DNA of 64,000 nucleotides from Anaeromyxobacter dehalogenans 2CP-1 (GCF_000022145.1 NC_011891.1:1934001-1998000); one strand, 5' to 3'. Shown: positions 16,988 through 25,839, counted from the stretch's first letter. The notes: a model not told the origin generated them from the sequence alone. Program-made: numbers and translations.

Positions 16988-19540
16988 GTGAGCGGCGAAG
17001 AACAGCGGACCCCGGTCCCGGCCTGGGCGTCGTCGCGGGCGGCCCCGGCGCTGGTGGTGGCGGTCGCGATCATCGACCTGCTGGCCGTCCTGCTGGTCGG
17101 GTCCTCGGTCGAGCAGAGCCGGCTCCACCAGCACGAGCGCGCCACCGCGGCCACCCAGAACCTGGCCGCCGCGCTGGAGCAGTACCTCGGCGGCATCTTC
17201 GAGAAGGTCGAGCTGACGCTGCTCACGGTGGCCGACGAGTATGCGCGCGAGTCGGCCGCGGGCCGGCTGGACGCGCCGGTGTTCGACGACTTCCTGGCGC
17301 GCCAGCGCGGACGCATCCCGCAGGTCCACGCGCTCGAGGTCTTCGACGCGAACGGGGTGCTGGCGCACGGCCGCGACGCGCCCCCCGGGGTCATCAGCGA
17401 CATCTCCGACCGCGAGTACTTCCGGCGGCTGCGGGACGACCCCGGCCTCGGCGTGCTCGTCTCGAGCCCGCTCGTGGGACGGCTCACCGCCCGCCCGCAG
17501 CTGGTCATGGCCCGCGCGCTCCGGCGCGCGGACGGCGGCTTCGCCGGCGTCGCGGTCGCGAGCGTGCTGCTGGAGGACCTGGCCCACGCGCTGGAGGGCT
17601 ACGACGTGGGCGCGCGGGGCGTCATCGTGCTGCGCGATCCCGACCTGGGCGTGGTGGTGCGCCGCCAGAGCTCCGGCGCGCCCATCGCGCTCGGCGACCG
17701 CACCGTCTCGCCCGAGCTGCTGGCGCTGCTCCGCGACGGCCACCGCGCCGCCACCTACTCCGGCGTGGCGGTGGACGGCGTCGAGCGCACCTTCACGTTC
17801 CGGCGGATGGCGCGCACCGGGCACCTCGTCATCGTGGGGCTCGCGTGCGACGACTACCTCGCCGGCTGGCGCCGCTCCACGCTGCTCGCCACCGCCGTGC
17901 TCGCCGCCTTCGGCCTGCTCACCGCCGCCGCGGCCTGGCTGACGCTGCGCGCCTGGCGCCGGCACCAGGCGGCGGTGCAGGACCTCGCCGAGCAGGAGAC
18001 CCGCTTCCGCCTGCTGGCCGAGAGCGCCACCGACGTGATCTGGATGGTGGACGCGGCGCGCCGCCTCACCTACGTGAGCCCGGCGGTGCAGCGCCTGGCA
18101 GGGTGGACGCCGGAGGAGGCGTGCCGCGTCCGCTGGCCGCGGCTCCTGTCGCGGCCGTCCATCGAGCGGATCCGCTCGGCGCTCGCCCGGCTCGGCGCGG
18201 TGGCGCCGCACGCGCAGCCGTTCGCCGATGCGCTCATCGAGCACGAGGTGGTGGCCAAGGACGGCCGGCGGGTCCACGCGGAGTCGCGCTTCAGCCTCCT
18301 GTGGAGCGCCGACGGGCAGGTGCTCGGCGCCATCGGCGTGACCCGCGACGTCACCGAGCGGCGGGAGATGCAGGCGCGGGTCCAGGTCGCGGAGCGCATG
18401 GCGTCGCTCGGGACGATGGCGGCCGGCGTCGCCCACGAGGTGAACAACCCGCTCACCTACGTGTACGGCAACGTGGCGTTCGCGCTGGAGCGGCTGCGGT
18501 CGGTGGACGTCGCGCGCGGCCGGCAGGGGCCGGTCGACGAGGCGCTCCAGGCGCTGCGCGAGGCGCTGGCCGGCGCCGACCGCGTCCGCCACATCGTGCG
18601 CGACCTGAAGGCGTTCTCGCGCGCCGAGGACGGCCGGCTCGAGCCGGTGGACGTGGGGCAGGTCATCGAGGGCTGCCTCAAGATGACCGCGACGCTCACC
18701 GGCGACCGGGCGCAGGTGAGCGTGCGGCTCGGGCCGGTCCCGCGGGTCCTGGCGAGCGAGGCGCGGATCGGGCAGGTGATGCTGAACCTGATCGTGAACG
18801 CCGCGCACGCCATCCCCGAGGGCGACCCCGACGCGAACCGCATCGAGGTCTCCACCGCGCTCGCCGCGGACGGGCGCGTCGAGGTGGTGGTGACCGACAC
18901 CGGCACGGGCATCGCGCCCGAGGTGCTGCCCCGCATCTTCGACCCGTTCTTCACCACCAAGGGCGTGGGGGAGGGGACGGGGCTGGGCCTGTCGATCTGC
19001 CACGGGATCGTGAAGGGGCTGGACGGCGAGATCGACGTCGAGACGGCGGTGGGACGGGGGAGCCGGTTCCGCGTGCTGCTCCCGCCGGCGCCGGAAGGCG
19101 CCGTGGCCGCGCCGGCGGAGGCGCCCATCGCGCCCGCCGCGCCGCCCCGGCGGCGGGTGCTGGTGCTCGACGACGATCCGCTGGTGGCGCGCGCCATCGG
19201 CCGGACGCTCTCGCGCGACTGCGCGGTGGACGTGAGCACCGACCCGGTGCAGGCCCTCCGGCGCGTCCACTCGGGCGAGCGCTGGGACGTGATCCTCTGC
19301 GACCTGATGATGCCCGAGCTCGCCGGGATGGACGTCCACGCGTCCATCCAGGAGATCGATCCCGGCCAGGCGGCGCGCATCGTGTTCATGACCGGCGGCG
19401 CGTTCACCACCCGGGCGCGCGAGTTCCTGGAGCGCGTCCCGAACGCCCGGCTCGAGAAGCCCCTCGACCCGGCCACGCTGGCGCGGGTGCTCGAGGCGGG
19501 CGGCCGCGGAGCGCCGGGCGACGGGACGGCCGGACGCTGA
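16988..19540 (+). CDS. Hybrid histidine kinase with periplasmic Cache-like, PAS and receiver domains
   Basis: An 850-residue membrane kinase. TM1 (about residues 19-39) and TM2 (about 297-319) flank a 250-residue periplasmic domain with Cache-like features (VFDANGVLAHGRD, DISDREYFRRL). A PAS domain follows (about 335-460, ending GVTRDVTERRE), then HisKA with His483 (AAGVAHEVNNPL, the NtrB/ZraS-like H-box), HATPase (NLIVNAAHAIPEG, DTGTGIAPEVL, GTGLGLSICHGI) and a C-terminal receiver (LVLDDDPLV, phospho-acceptor in LCDLMMPELAG). The GTG start at 16988 is supported by GGAG seven bases upstream and by homology. A soluble small ligand sensed in the periplasm is likely. Confidence 0.92.
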   Translation: MSGEEQRTPVPAWASSRAAPALVVAVAIIDLLAVLLVGSSVEQSRLHQHERATAATQNLAAALEQYLGGIFEKVELTLLTVADEYARESAAGRLDAPVFDDFLARQRGRIPQVHALEVFDANGVLAHGRDAPPGVISDISDREYFRRLRDDPGLGVLVSSPLVGRLTARPQLVMARALRRADGGFAGVAVASVLLEDLAHALEGYDVGARGVIVLRDPDLGVVVRRQSSGAPIALGDRTVSPELLALLRDGHRAATYSGVAVDGVERTFTFRRMARTGHLVIVGLACDDYLAGWRRSTLLATAVLAAFGLLTAAAAWLTLRAWRRHQAAVQDLAEQETRFRLLAESATDVIWMVDAARRLTYVSPAVQRLAGWTPEEACRVRWPRLLSRPSIERIRSALARLGAVAPHAQPFADALIEHEVVAKDGRRVHAESRFSLLWSADGQVLGAIGVTRDVTERREMQARVQVAERMASLGTMAAGVAHEVNNPLTYVYGNVAFALERLRSVDVARGRQGPVDEALQALREALAGADRVRHIVRDLKAFSRAEDGRLEPVDVGQVIEGCLKMTATLTGDRAQVSVRLGPVPRVLASEARIGQVMLNLIVNAAHAIPEGDPDANRIEVSTALAADGRVEVVVTDTGTGIAPEVLPRIFDPFFTTKGVGEGTGLGLSICHGIVKGLDGEIDVETAVGRGSRFRVLLPPAPEGAVAAPAEAPIAPAAPPRRRVLVLDDDPLVARAIGRTLSRDCAVDVSTDPVQALRRVHSGERWDVILCDLMMPELAGMDVHASIQEIDPGQAARIVFMTGGAFTTRAREFLERVPNARLEKPLDPATLARVLEAGGRGAPGDGTAGR

Positions 19541-19543
19541 GGC

Positions 19544-19744
19544 TCAGGCCGGGCGCAGTCGCCCGAGCAGCACCGGCGCGCACGGGGGCGGCGGGGCCCG
19601 CTGGTCCCGGCGCTCCGACTCCCGCTCCGCCAGCACGGCCTGGCAGGCGGGGCAGGACACGGTGACGGGCACGATGGTCCAGAACCGGCCGTTCTCCGCC
19701 CGGCACGCCGCGCCGCCCGCCGCCTCCTCGTAGAAGTGGATCAT
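19544..19744 (-). CDS. Small hypothetical protein with CPAC motif
   Basis: A 66-residue protein, tail to tail with the kinase gene (3-bp gap). It has a single CPAC (CxxC) plus two further cysteines, one on each side, so a zinc or iron-binding knuckle is possible. A purine-rich GGGGGGA lies 4-10 bases before the ATG. No family is recognised. It could be a spurious frame, but the start context, the tight packing against its neighbour and the absence of a competing gene favour a real small gene. Confidence 0.5.
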   Translation of the reverse strand: MIHFYEEAAGGAACRAENGRFWTIVPVTVSCPACQAVLAERESERRDQRAPPPPCAPVLLGRLRPA

Positions 19745-19926
19745 CGCGTCCCCCCTGGTCGGCTAGACCCTCGACCGTGCCCAGCGTCGCCCGCCGGCGC
19801 TCGCGGCGGAAGTCGCGCGAGCGCCCGACCCGCACCGCCGGGACGCGCGGACGGGGGACAGATGGGGCACGCCGCCACGCGGCGGGGGTGGGCACGCGCC
19901 CGCAGCCGGGGTATGGATGCGCCCCC

Positions 19927-21534
19927 ATGGCGACCCCTGGCGACCGCGGCGGGCCCGACCTCGATCCGGCCGACCTCGCGGCGGCCCTCCGCGTGCTGGC
20001 GCGGGTGGCCGACGACCGCACCGTGCTCGCGCGCGTGGACGCGGACGCGCGCGTGGCGCTGCAGCGGCTCGCCGGCGAGGTGGCGCGGCCGGATCTCAAG
20101 GCCCGCAAGAAGCTGCAGAAGGCCCTGCTCAAGCAGGAGCACCGCGCGCGCCGCTCCCGGGACGCCGACCTGCGCCGGGACACCGGCATCCAGCGGCTCC
20201 GGCAGGCGCCGGTGTTCGTGGCGCCGCTCCCCGAGCTGCCGCCGCCCGGCGCCGACGCGTCCGGCTGGTGGCCGCGGCTGCCGGGCGCGGGCGACGCCGC
20301 CGCGGGCGCGGACACCGCCGCGGAGAACACCGGGCCGGAGCTGTCGGAGCCGCGCAAGTGCTACGTGTGCAAGGCGACGTTCCGCCGCCTGCACCCGTTC
20401 TACGATCAGCTGTGCCGCGCCTGCGGCGACGAGAACCAGGCGCGCCGCACCGCCGGCGTGGACCTGCGGGGCCGGGTGGCGCTCGTCACCGGCGCGCGCG
20501 TGAAGATCGGCTACCAGGCGGCGCTGCTGCTGCTCCGCGCCGGCTGCACCGTGGTGGCGCTGACCCGGTTCCCGCGCGACGCCGCGGCGCGCTACGCGCG
20601 CGAGGCGGACTTCGAGCGCTGGCGGGACCGGCTCTCCATCCACGGCGTGGACCTGCGCCACACGCCCAGCGTGGAGCTGCTCTGCCAGCGCCTCGACGCG
20701 ACGCTGCCGCGGCTCGACTTCCAGCTCCACAACGCCTGCCAGACGGTGCGGCGGCCGCCCGGGTTCTACGCGCACCTGCTCGAGGCCGAGCAGGTGGCGC
20801 CCTCCGCGCTGCCGCCGGCCGAGCGCGCGCTGCTGCGCGACTGGGAGGCGCTCCGCGACGCGCTCCGCGGCCAGGGCGGCGCGGCGGGCGTGACCGGGCC
20901 GGCGCTCCTCTCGCAGGCGCGCAGCGACGCGGACCTGCTCCTGCCCGGGAAGAGCGCGTTGGAGCTGTTCCCGCGCGGCGTGCTCGACCAGGACCTGCAG
21001 CAGGTGGACCTGCGCACGCACAACTCCTGGCGCCTCCGGCTGCACGAGGTGCCCACGCTGGAGCTGCTGGAGGTGCTGCTGGTGAACGCGACGGCGCCGT
21101 TCGTGATGGCGTCGCGGCTGAAGCCGCTGATGACGCGGGCGCCCGGGGCGCCCGAGGGGACCGCCACCAGCGGCGACGCGGCCCGCCACGTGGTGATGGT
21201 GTCGGCGATGGAGGGGCAGTTCTACCGCGAGCACAAGACCGACCGGCACCCGCACACCAACATGGCCAAGGCGGCGCTCAACATGCTGGTGCGGACCAGC
21301 GCGGCGGACTACGCGAAGGACGGGATCTTCCTGAACGCGGTGGACACCGGCTGGGTCACCGACGAGGACCCGGCCCACCTCGCCGCGCGCAAGGTGGAGG
21401 AGCACGCGTTCTCGCCGCCGCTCGACGTGGTCGACGGCGCGGCGCGCATCGTGGCGCCCATCTTCGACGGCTTCCGCACCGGGCGGCATCCGGCCGGGCA
21501 GTTCTTCAAGGACTACCGGCCGGTGCCGTGGTGA
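19927..21534 (+). CDS. SDR-fold oxidoreductase with N-terminal zinc-knuckle extension
   Basis: A 535-residue protein. The first ~140 residues form a charged helical region; Cys145, Cys148, Cys163 and Cys166 (CYVC and CRAC) make a four-Cys zinc-binding candidate; then comes an SDR Rossmann domain from about residue 180 (VALVTGARVKIGY, TGxxxxIG dinucleotide motif). Ser426 (VMVSAME) fits the catalytic Ser. At the usual YxxxK position, judged by the following KAALNMLVRTSAADYA and NAVDTGWV segments, the sequence is Thr444-NMA-Lys448, so the catalytic Tyr is missing there; an alternative Tyr433-REH-Lys437 lies 11 residues upstream. Start ATG at 19927 excludes an arginine-rich leader. Function unknown. 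Confidence 0.85.
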   Translation: MATPGDRGGPDLDPADLAAALRVLARVADDRTVLARVDADARVALQRLAGEVARPDLKARKKLQKALLKQEHRARRSRDADLRRDTGIQRLRQAPVFVAPLPELPPPGADASGWWPRLPGAGDAAAGADTAAENTGPELSEPRKCYVCKATFRRLHPFYDQLCRACGDENQARRTAGVDLRGRVALVTGARVKIGYQAALLLLRAGCTVVALTRFPRDAAARYAREADFERWRDRLSIHGVDLRHTPSVELLCQRLDATLPRLDFQLHNACQTVRRPPGFYAHLLEAEQVAPSALPPAERALLRDWEALRDALRGQGGAAGVTGPALLSQARSDADLLLPGKSALELFPRGVLDQDLQQVDLRTHNSWRLRLHEVPTLELLEVLLVNATAPFVMASRLKPLMTRAPGAPEGTATSGDAARHVVMVSAMEGQFYREHKTDRHPHTNMAKAALNMLVRTSAADYAKDGIFLNAVDTGWVTDEDPAHLAARKVEEHAFSPPLDVVDGAARIVAPIFDGFRTGRHPAGQFFKDYRPVPW

Positions 21535-21540
21535 GGTCGG

Positions 21541-22025
21541 GGCGGGGCGCAGCCCCGAGCGCGGCAAGGCCGCGCCCGCGGGGACGTCGTGCGAGCCCGC
21601 GCAGGCGGGCGCACGAGGTCACGGGACCCGCGCAGCAAGGTGGGGCGGGGCGCAGCCCCGTACGCGCGGCAAGGCCGCGCCCGCGGGGACGTCGTGCGAG
21701 CCCGCGCAGGCGGGCGCACGAGGTCACGGGACCCGCGCAGCAAGGTGGGGCGGGGCGCAGCCCCGTACGCGCGGCAAGGCCGCGCCCGCGGGGACGTCGT
21801 GCGAGCCCGCGCAGGCGGGCGCACGAGGTCACGGGACCCGCGCAGCAAGGTGGGGCCCCGCGGAGCTCCGCTCCGTGGGGCGGGGCGCAGCCCCGTACGC
21901 GCGGCAAGGCCGCGCCCGCGGGGACGTCGTGCGAGCCCGCGCAGGCGGGCGCACGAGGTCACGGGACCCGCGCAGCAAGGTGGGGCCCCGCGGAGCTCCG
22001 CTCCGTGGGGCGGGGCGCAGCCCCG
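21541..22025. repeat. Tandem array of 105-bp palindrome-rich repeats
   Basis: Four near-identical units: 21541-21643 (103 bp, lacking two bases), 21644-21748, 21749-21853 and 21879-21983 (105 bp each), plus a 17-bp partial unit at 22009-22025. A 25-bp segment separates units 3 and 4 (21854-21878) and recurs after unit 4 (21984-22008). Each unit contains nested hairpins: GGGGC-GCA-GCCCC, GCGGC-AAG-GCCGC, and a longer CGTGCG/CGCACG stem enclosing GCCCGC-GCAG-GCGGGC. The array fills the space between convergent genes (SDR and CBS), so it would lie in both 3' regions. Not a CRISPR: no unique spacers. Confidence 0.95.
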
Positions 22026-22030
22026 TCGGA

Positions 22031-22513
22031 TCAGTAGGCCGAGTTCGCCGCGTGGCTGAACATCGTGGTGATGGGCTCGCTCAGCTGGTGGGCGCGGCCG
22101 CCGCGGATGTAGCTCTCGAGCTGCTCGATGTCCGACTGCTTCTCCTCGACCACGAGGTCCACCAGGTCGAGCATCGAGATGACGCCGACCACCACGCCGC
22201 CCTCGCGCACCGCAAGGTGGCGGGTGCGGCGGGTGCGCATGAGCTGGGCGCACTCGGCGTCGGTGGCCTGCGGCGCGACGGCGGGGAAGTCGGGGCGCAG
22301 CACCGCGGCGAGCGGCGTCCTGGCGGGATCGACCCCGCGCGCGATGGCGGCGACCAGGTCGCGCTCGGTCACCAGGCCCGTGAGCGCCCCGCCGCGGCGC
22401 ACGCCGACCGAGCCGATGCCGCGGTCGGTCATGAGGCGGGCGGCCTCGGCGCAGCTGGCGGTGTCGTCGAGGGCGACGACGGTGCGGGTGACGCGGGTCT
22501 GGATCGAGGCCAT
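22031..22513 (-). CDS. CBS-pair domain protein
   Basis: A 160-residue protein made almost wholly of two CBS motifs (residues about 10-60 and 70-125), a Bateman module that binds adenosine nucleotides in other proteins. Visible elements are AARLMTDRGIGSVGVRRGGALTGLVTERD-type strands (for example GLVTERDLVAAIARG) and the second repeat HLAVREGGVVVGVISMLDLV. The C-terminal ~35 residues are polar. The ATG is preceded by GGAGGG. No enzyme or channel domain is attached, so it probably acts by binding a partner. It is convergent with the SDR gene across the repeat array. Confidence 0.9.
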   Translation of the reverse strand: MASIQTRVTRTVVALDDTASCAEAARLMTDRGIGSVGVRRGGALTGLVTERDLVAAIARGVDPARTPLAAVLRPDFPAVAPQATDAECAQLMRTRRTRHLAVREGGVVVGVISMLDLVDLVVEEKQSDIEQLESYIRGGRAHQLSEPITTMFSHAANSAY

Positions 22514-22676
22514 GTGCGGTTGCCCTCCGGGGCTGAGCGGCCGGGCGCGGCCCGGCGTGTTCCGGAGGCGATGATGCGCCCGCGGGCGCGCCGCGCCTCC
22601 ACGCAAGATCGGATGGACCATAGGCAGAGCTGATGGCCGGCTCCCGGCCGCGCAGGGGATCTGATAGCCTGCGCGG

Positions 22677-23579
22677 GTGCGCCGCCTCGATCCCCGCAAG
22701 CTCGAGACCTTCCGCGTGGTCGCGCAGGCCCGGAAGATCTCCACCGCCGCCAAGCTGCTCCACCTGTCGCAGCCGGCGGTGACCGCGCAGATCCGCGCGC
22801 TCGAGGAGGAGTGCGGCCGCGCGCTGCTGGTCCGCTCGTCGAAGGGCGTCACCCCCAACGACTGGGGGCTGCGGCTGCTCGACACCGCGAAGCAGGTGCA
22901 CGCCCTGCTCGGCGAGGTGGAGGGCGCGTTCCAGGACGAGCCGGGCGTGGGCGAGGAGGTGGTGCTCGGCGCGAGCATGACCACCGCCTCCTACGTCGTC
23001 CCGCCGCTCGTCGCCGGCTACCGGGCGGTGCACGGGCGCGCCCCGTTCCGGATGCAGGTCGCGAACACCGCGCGCGTGCTGGAGTGGGTGGCCGACGGGA
23101 AGGTGCCGCTCGGGATCGTGGAGGGCCGGCTGCGCTCGCCCCGCGTCCACCTGGAGCGATACCTGGAGGACGAGCTGGTGGCGGTCGCCGCCGCGTCCGC
23201 CCGCGATCTCCTGCGCATCTCCCGCGCGGCCGACCTCGCCTCGGCCCCGCTGCTGCTGCGCGAGCCCGGGTCCAACACCCGCGCGCTGGTGGAGGAGGCG
23301 CTGGCCGGCGTCCTCGGGGCTCGCTCGGTGCGGCGGTCGGAGCTCCTGTTCGGCTCCAACCAGTCGATCAAGATGGCCGCGGTGGCGGGGCTGGGCGTCG
23401 CGTTCGTCTCGCGCTGGAGCGTCCAGCTGGAGGTGGCCGCCGGCACGCTGCGCATCCTTCCGCTGCGCGACCTGCGGCTCACCCGGTCCTTCTCCTGGGC
23501 GACCGCCTCGCCCCGCCTCCAGGGGGCCGCCGGACGGTTCCAGGCCTGGGCCCGCCAGCACCCGCCGCCCAGGCCCTAG
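22677..23579 (+). CDS. LysR-family transcriptional regulator
   Basis: A 300-residue LysR regulator beginning at GTG 22677 (MRRLDPRKLETFRVVAQARK). The HTH is at residues 9-68 (KLLHLSQPAVTAQIRALEEE). The effector domain (VVLGASMTTASYVVPPLVAG onward, residues ~100-295) resembles the CysB/CbbR-like class that reads small sulfur or carbon metabolites. It is divergent from the CBS gene across 163 bp, so it may regulate that gene. The effector ligand is not predictable. Confidence 0.9.
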   Translation: MRRLDPRKLETFRVVAQARKISTAAKLLHLSQPAVTAQIRALEEECGRALLVRSSKGVTPNDWGLRLLDTAKQVHALLGEVEGAFQDEPGVGEEVVLGASMTTASYVVPPLVAGYRAVHGRAPFRMQVANTARVLEWVADGKVPLGIVEGRLRSPRVHLERYLEDELVAVAAASARDLLRISRAADLASAPLLLREPGSNTRALVEEALAGVLGARSVRRSELLFGSNQSIKMAAVAGLGVAFVSRWSVQLEVAAGTLRILPLRDLRLTRSFSWATASPRLQGAAGRFQAWARQHPPPRP

Positions 23580-23646
23580 CCCGGCGCGGAGCCGGGTCCC
23601 CGCGGCGCTTTGTCGGCGCCGGCCGATGGTGTATGGCTACGGCCCC

Positions 23647-24429
23647 ATGAAGACCCTGACCGAGCTGAGCGGCACCCTCATCCGGACGGCGGCGGCGGCG
23701 ATCGCGGCCGCGCGGCGCAACCTCCCGGCCGAGCCCGAGCCCGTCGCGGCGGCGCCTGCCCCCGCGGCCACGACCGAGGCGGCGCCCGATGCCGCTCCCG
23801 AGGCGGCACCGGCCGAGGCGGCACCGGCCGAGGCGGCACCGGCCGAGGCGGCACCGGCCGAGGCGGCACCGGCCACCGACGCGCAGCCCGAGGCGGCCGC
23901 GGCGGCCGCTGCGCCCGCTGCGCCGGCGCCCCAGGGCGAGAGCGAGGCCGTGAAGGCCGCGCTCGACGCGGCGGTGTCCGGGGCGACCGGGGTGTCCGGC
24001 GATCGCCTGGCGCTCCTCCGCGCCGCGGTCGAGGTGGTGGGACGCCGCGCCGAGGACGTCCGGCTGGTCCGGGTCTTCGGGGTCGAGGAGCCCGTCGCCG
24101 GCGCCAAGACGCTCGGCGACCACCAGTTCCTGGTGGACCTGTTCCCCGCGAGCATGAAGCAGACGGCCGGTGGCGACCGCGACGATCGCGGCGGGCGCCG
24201 GGGTGGTCGCGGCGGCCGGGGCGGGGGAGGCGGCGGCCGCGGCGGTGGCGGCGGCGGCAAGGGGGCCGGGGCGGCGACCGGCGGCTTCTCCATGGACTCG
24301 CTGCGCGAGGACCGCCGCAACGAGCGCGGCGGCGGGCGCGGGCGGCCGGGCGGCGGCGGCCGGCGGCCGGGTGGCCCGGGCGGCGGGCGCGGTCCCGGCG
24401 GCCCCGGCGGCGGCGCGCCGAAGAAGTAG
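23647..24429 (+). CDS. Low-complexity protein with AEAAP repeats and RGG-rich tail
   Basis: A 260-residue protein of three parts. Residues about 1-100 are Ala/Pro/Glu-rich with five exact AEAAP-type pentads; residues about 101-175 form a compact, conserved-looking domain (SEAVKAALDAAVSGATG to GDHQFLVDLFPASMKQ); and the last ~85 residues are Gly/Arg-rich with many RGG and GRG tripeptides. RGG tails bind RNA in eukaryotic and some bacterial proteins. The gene is 12 bp before a RIO-type kinase gene on the same strand, so the two are surely co-transcribed. The ATG at 23647 is chosen over 23626 because MKTLTELSG starts the ordered segment. No known family is recognised. Confidence 0.8.
   Translation: MKTLTELSGTLIRTAAAAIAAARRNLPAEPEPVAAAPAPAATTEAAPDAAPEAAPAEAAPAEAAPAEAAPAEAAPATDAQPEAAAAAAAPAAPAPQGESEAVKAALDAAVSGATGVSGDRLALLRAAVEVVGRRAEDVRLVRVFGVEEPVAGAKTLGDHQFLVDLFPASMKQTAGGDRDDRGGRRGGRGGRGGGGGGRGGGGGGKGAGAATGGFSMDSLREDRRNERGGGRGRPGGGGRRPGGPGGGRGPGGPGGGAPKK
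23800..23874 (+). repeat. Five perfect 15-bp tandem repeats inside a gene
   Basis: The 15-mer GAGGCGGCACCGGCC is present five times without a mismatch. It encodes Ala/Glu/Ala/Ala/Pro pentads in the low-complexity region of the RGG protein. The unit is a multiple of three, so copy-number change would keep frame. The perfect identity points to recent expansion. Confidence 0.95.
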
Positions 24430-24441
24430 CGCCTCTCGCGC

Positions 24442-25695
24442 ATGCACGACCCCCTCGCACCGCTCCTCGCCGACGGCGTGGTCGAAGCCGTCGGCGCGCG
24501 CCTGAAGACCGGCAAGGAGGCCGAGGTCTGGCTCGTCCAGTCCGGCGGCGAGGTGGTCGCGGCCAAGGTCTACAAGGCCCGCCAGACCCGCACCTTCCGC
24601 AACGACGCGGCCTACCGCGAGGGCCGCCGCGTCCGCGACAGCCGCACGCAGCGCGCCATGGACCGCGGGAGCCGCTTCGGCCAGGCGGCCGCGGAGGAGG
24701 CGTGGAAGGCGCGCGAGGCCGACGCGCTGCACGCGCTCCACGCCGCGGGCGTGCGGGTCCCGCGCCCGGTGCTGTTCTACGAGGGCGTGCTGCTCATGGA
24801 GCTGGTGGTCGGGCCCGACGGCCACCCCGCGCCGCGCCTGGTGGACGCGCGCGTGCCGCGCGAGCGCGCCGCCGCGCTCTACGCCGACCTGCGCGCGCAG
24901 GCGGTGCGCATGCTCTGCTGCGACCTCATCCACGGTGACCTGTCACCGTACAACGTGCTGCTCGGGCACGACGGCCCGGTGGTGATCGACTTCCCGCAGG
25001 TGGTCGGCGCCGCGCACAACGGGCAGGCGGAGGCGTTCTTCCGCCGCGACCTCGAGAACCTGCGCCGCTTCTTCGCCGCCCTCGATCCCGCGCTCCACGC
25101 CGCCGCCGGGGACGCACGGGAGATCTGGCGCGCGTATGTCCGGCGCGAGCTGACCCCCGACTTCGTCCCGTCCGGCCGCGCCCCGGAGCCCGCGCCCCGC
25201 GCGCCCGCGCACCCGTCCGCCCGCGCCGGGGGTCATGGACAGCCGCCGCGGCCGCACGCCGCGGCCCCGCGCGCCGCACCCGCGCACCCGGCGCCTGGCC
25301 CCGCGCACCCGACGCCCGCGCCCACGCACCCGGCGCCCCCGCGCGCTGCGCCCGCGCATGGCGACGCGCCGCAGCGGCGCGGGCCCGGGAACCGGCAGCG
25401 CGGACCGGGCGCCGGCGACCGCGGCGGCCGCCCGAGCGACCGCGGCGCCCGCCCTGCAGACCGCGGGGGCCGCCCAGCCGATCGCCGCGAGCACGGAGGG
25501 GATCGCGGCGGCGAACGGCGCCGCGCCGGCGCCGCCGCCGGACCCGAGGTGATCCGCGTCGAGCGCCTGCCGCTCGCCGCCCCCCGCGACCGGCCGGGCC
25601 ACGCGCAGCCGCGCCCCGGGTCAGGGGCGCCCTCCCAGCACGGTCGCGGGCCCGGGCCCCGGCCCGGGGCCCCGCGGCGCGGTCCGCGGCGCTGA
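24442..25695 (+). CDS. RIO-family serine kinase with basic Gly/Pro/Arg tail
   Basis: A 417-residue protein whose first ~230 residues are a RIO1-like kinase: nucleotide loop KTGKEAEVW (22-30), an ATP-contacting lysine in AAKVYKA (Lys42), catalytic loop HGDLSPYNVLL (His164, Asp166, Asn171), and metal-binding Asp183 in VIDFPQVV, the RIO replacement of DFG. The last ~170 residues are rich in Pro, Ala, Arg and Gly with several DRGG units, like the RGG tail of its operon partner. RIO kinases act in small-subunit ribosome maturation in archaea and eukaryotes; the bacterial role is poorly defined. Substrate may be the neighbouring RGG protein or ribosomal RNA-protein complexes (inference). Confidence 0.9.
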   Translation: MHDPLAPLLADGVVEAVGARLKTGKEAEVWLVQSGGEVVAAKVYKARQTRTFRNDAAYREGRRVRDSRTQRAMDRGSRFGQAAAEEAWKAREADALHALHAAGVRVPRPVLFYEGVLLMELVVGPDGHPAPRLVDARVPRERAAALYADLRAQAVRMLCCDLIHGDLSPYNVLLGHDGPVVIDFPQVVGAAHNGQAEAFFRRDLENLRRFFAALDPALHAAAGDAREIWRAYVRRELTPDFVPSGRAPEPAPRAPAHPSARAGGHGQPPRPHAAAPRAAPAHPAPGPAHPTPAPTHPAPPRAAPAHGDAPQRRGPGNRQRGPGAGDRGGRPSDRGARPADRGGRPADRREHGGDRGGERRRAGAAAGPEVIRVERLPLAAPRDRPGHAQPRPGSGAPSQHGRGPGPRPGAPRRGPRR

Positions 25696-25839
25696 CGGGC
25701 CCCTGCGTGCGGCGCGATGTCGCGCCCCGCCCACGCCCGCCAGAAGAGCCCTCGCCTCCGCCACTTACCCCTGCGCCGCGCCGGCCGTCGGCGGCGGGTT
25801 CGGTGCGCGTCCGGGACGCCCCTGGTGGTACCATGCCGC

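Noticed and set aside
21541-22025. CRISPR array
   Set aside because: The 105-bp units are contiguous with no unique spacers of regular length, and no cas gene is near.
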